Part shown: piece after piece, positions 62,511 to 64,000 of the stretch
Position numbering within the stretch: the stretch's first letter is position 1
How the letters are laid out: each line of letters starts with the position of its first letter
Assembly (NCBI RefSeq): GCF_013386765.1
Contig: NZ_JACARE010000018.1
Span: 19,535-83,534 of the forward strand
Source of the DNA: Pseudomonas yamanorum
Lineage (GTDB): Bacteria > Pseudomonadota > Gammaproteobacteria > Pseudomonadales > Pseudomonadaceae
Reading direction: 5' to 3'
Length of the DNA: 64,000 nucleotides
Position numbers and translations under genes: made by a program
The notes under the pieces: generated by a model
What the model saw: the letters and a program-made list of their open reading frames with translations, nothing else
Told to the model about the DNA's origin: nothing
Database searches by the model: none

Positions 62511-63319
62511 TGAGCCGCCTGCAAACACGTTTTGCGCAACTGAAAGAACAAAACCGCGCCGCCCTGGTGACCTTCGTTACCGCCGGCGACCCGGGCTATG
62601 ACACCTCGCTGGCGATCCTCAAGGGCTTGCCGGCGGCCGGTGCCGATGTGATCGAACTGGGCATGCCCTTCACCGACCCGATGGCCGATGGTCCCGCCAT
62701 TCAACTGGCCAACATCCGCGCGCTGACTGCCAAGCAGAACCTCACGAAAACCCTGCAAATGGTCCGCGAGTTCCGCAAGGACAACAGCGACACGCCACTG
62801 GTGTTGATGGGCTACTTCAACCCGATCCACATGTACGGCGTGCCACGCTTTATCAGCGATGCGAAAGAAGCCGGCGTCGACGGCCTGATCGTGGTCGACA
62901 TGCCGCCCGAGCATAACGGCGAGCTGTGCGACCCGGCCCAGGCCGCCGGTATCGACTTTATCCGCCTGACCACGCCGACCACCGACGACGTGCGCCTGCC
63001 GACCGTACTTAACGGCAGCTCCGGGTTTGTGTACTACGTGTCGGTAGCCGGTGTGACCGGTGCCGGTGCCGCGACCCTGGAACACGTCGAAGAAGCCGTG
63101 ACCCGCCTGCGTCGCCACACCGACCTGCCGATCAGCATCGGTTTTGGTATCCGTACCCCGGAGCAGGCCGCTGCAATCGCCCGCCTGGCAGACGGTGTGG
63201 TAGTGGGGTCGGCACTGATCGATCACATCGCCAATGCCAGCAACGACCAGCAGGCCATCGACGGTGTATTGACCCTGTGTTCGGCGCTGTCGGAAGGTGT
63301 GCGCAACGCCCGTAAGTAA
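62510..63319 (+). CDS. trpA: Tryptophan synthase alpha subunit
   Basis: 269 residues, TIM barrel. The catalytic Glu is in [10 protein letters not shown] and the catalytic Asp in [10 protein letters not shown]. It cleaves indoleglycerol phosphate to indole for TrpB. It starts at 62510 in the TGATG overlap; a longer upstream frame is only a shadow of trpB. A strong terminator follows. Confidence 0.96.
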
Positions 63320-63396
63320 GCGGCTCGTAAGCGGTAGGTAAAGTTCCTGATACAGAGGAATCATGCTGGCAAATCAGTACCTAAGCTAACAAGACC

Positions 63397-63432
63397 AAGG
63401 GATTTCGAACGTGGTTCGAAATCCCTTTTTTG
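63397..63432 (+). terminator. Intrinsic terminator of trpBA
   Basis: AAGGGATTTCGAAC and GTTCGAAATCCCTT pair perfectly (14 bp) around GTG, followed by a T-run. It lies 78 bp after the trpA stop. Confidence 0.92.
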
Positions 63433-63459
63433 TTCGTGCAGTACTGAGGAAACAGCCCC

Positions 63460-63903
63460 ATGAAAATCCCCAAACGTTTGATTGCAGGTGTAGGCGTGCT
63501 GGTGCTTGGCGCCAGCGCCCTGGTCCAAGCTGCGCCCTATGACCAGGGTGGCGGACCTGACCGTGGTGGGCCACAAGGCCAGCACGATCAACGTGGCGAT
63601 GACCATCGCGGGCCGCAGGACAACCACCGTGGCGGCCCTCCTCAGGACTTTGGTCCTGTGAGACAGGTCATCCGCGACAACCATGGCGACTTCCGCCGTG
63701 GCGCACCACCGCCTCCCGGTATCCACCTGGAGCGCGGCCAGCGCCTGCCGCCAAACTACTACGGCGAGCGCCTGGACCCTCGGGCGCTGGGCCATCTGCC
63801 GCAATACCCAGGTTACGAATGGCGCCGCTCGGGCGGGGACATCGTGTTGATCGCCGTGGGCACCAGCATCGTCTATCAGATTCTGGATGGCGCGCTGTAC
63901 TAG
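63460..63903 (+). CDS. CigR/RcnB-like small secreted protein
   Basis: 147 residues with a signal peptide (about 1-25), then a Gly/Asp/His/Arg/Pro-rich low-complexity stretch (about 27-80) and a compact C-terminal domain with L-P-P-N-Y-Y-G and a final hydrophobic segment (I-V-L-I-A-V-G-T-S-I-V-Y-Q-I). This fits the RcnB/CigR family of small periplasmic or membrane proteins. The His-rich part may bind metal. Its own ribosome-binding site is weak. Confidence 0.75.
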   Translation: MKIPKRLIAGVGVLVLGASALVQAAPYDQGGGPDRGGPQGQHDQRGDDHRGPQDNHRGGPPQDFGPVRQVIRDNHGDFRRGAPPPPGIHLERGQRLPPNYYGERLDPRALGHLPQYPGYEWRRSGGDIVLIAVGTSIVYQILDGALY

Positions 63904-63918
63904 AGCCGGACTGCTTTT

Positions 63919-64000
63919 GTGGCGAGGGAGCTGCTGTGGCGAGGGAGCTTGCTCCCGCTGGAGTGCGCAGCGCTCCCAGGATTTTGGGGCCGCTGCGCAG
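63919..64000. repeat. REP element GTGGCGAGGGAGC with partial tandem duplication, cut by the window end
   Basis: A 13-base piece GTGGCGAGGGAGC at 63919 is followed at 63936 by the full GTGGCGAGGGAGCTTGCTCC. The second part of the pair, if present, lies outside the window. It is the same family as the copy at 4126-4255. Confidence 0.7.

Overview
The window is high-GC chromosomal DNA of a fluorescent Pseudomonas (P. fluorescens group). Every confident protein reads as a pseudomonad ortholog. Gene order, as I remember the P. aeruginosa PAO1 map, follows about PA5477 to PA5505 (gltP, ivy, algB-kinB, dgcH, dsbA, cc4, engB, polA, thrB, znu, met) in the left half. The right half follows about PA0113 down to PA0035 (heme A/cox, SulP-carbonic anhydrase, radical SAM, prlC, osmC, trpI-trpBA). 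These blocks lie on opposite sides of oriC in PAO1, so the window carries a synteny junction near 32.0-33.0 kb. REP/REPIN palindromes (GTGGGAGC, GTAGGAGC, GTGGCGAGG types) are scattered between genes. I see no rRNA, tRNA, insertion sequence or CRISPR array.

Layout. 0-4.2 kb: tail of a DUF5924/DUF2914 protein, then a four-gene Mla/MCE lipid transporter. 4.3-8.7 kb: SpmAB-like protein, gltP, a structured 730-bp non-coding stretch, an Ivy-type lysozyme inhibitor with DUF1328, and a small membrane protein. 9.0-12.2 kb: algB-kinB. 12.3-17.9 kb (minus strand): AmpDh2-like amidase, GGDEF cyclase, EEP phosphatase, dsbA, cytochromes c4 and c5. 18.1-23.1 kb: engB, an ErsA sRNA with an AlgU-type promoter, polA, DUF2782, thrB. 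23.2-26.2 kb: znuA / zur-znuC-znuB. 26.3-32.0 kb: lipoprotein, katE, metNIQ. 32.0-33.0 kb: an orphan BRO-N gene preceded by a C4-like antisense RNA, flanked by two REPINs. 33.0-41.7 kb: aa3 cytochrome oxidase structural and assembly genes. 42-46.4 kb: unknown protein, SulP transporter, beta-carbonic anhydrase, radical SAM protein with a LexA-like box. 46.6-51.7 kb: accessory island with a small EF-hand-like acidic protein, a three-subunit gluconate-2-dehydrogenase-type flavocytochrome and a TpbA-like phosphatase. 51.8-64 kb: yheV-prlC, gamma-carbonic anhydrase, HAD phosphatase, predicted aminopeptidase, small stress proteins (DUF1161 x2, OsmC, dodecin, DUF883), LLM oxidoreductase, trpI/trpBA and a CigR/RcnB-like protein.

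How it fits together. Envelope homeostasis (Mla/MCE, Ivy, AlgB/KinB, amidase, DsbA, ErsA under AlgU) dominates the left half; respiration (cox, c4, c5, gluconate dehydrogenase) and amino acid and zinc supply dominate the rest. The most unusual element is the chromosomal C4-RNA/BRO-N pair at 32.1-32.7 kb: two segments of the leader are collinearly complementary to the ribosome-binding site and start codon of the gene it precedes, as in phage P1 c4-ant, yet no prophage surrounds it.
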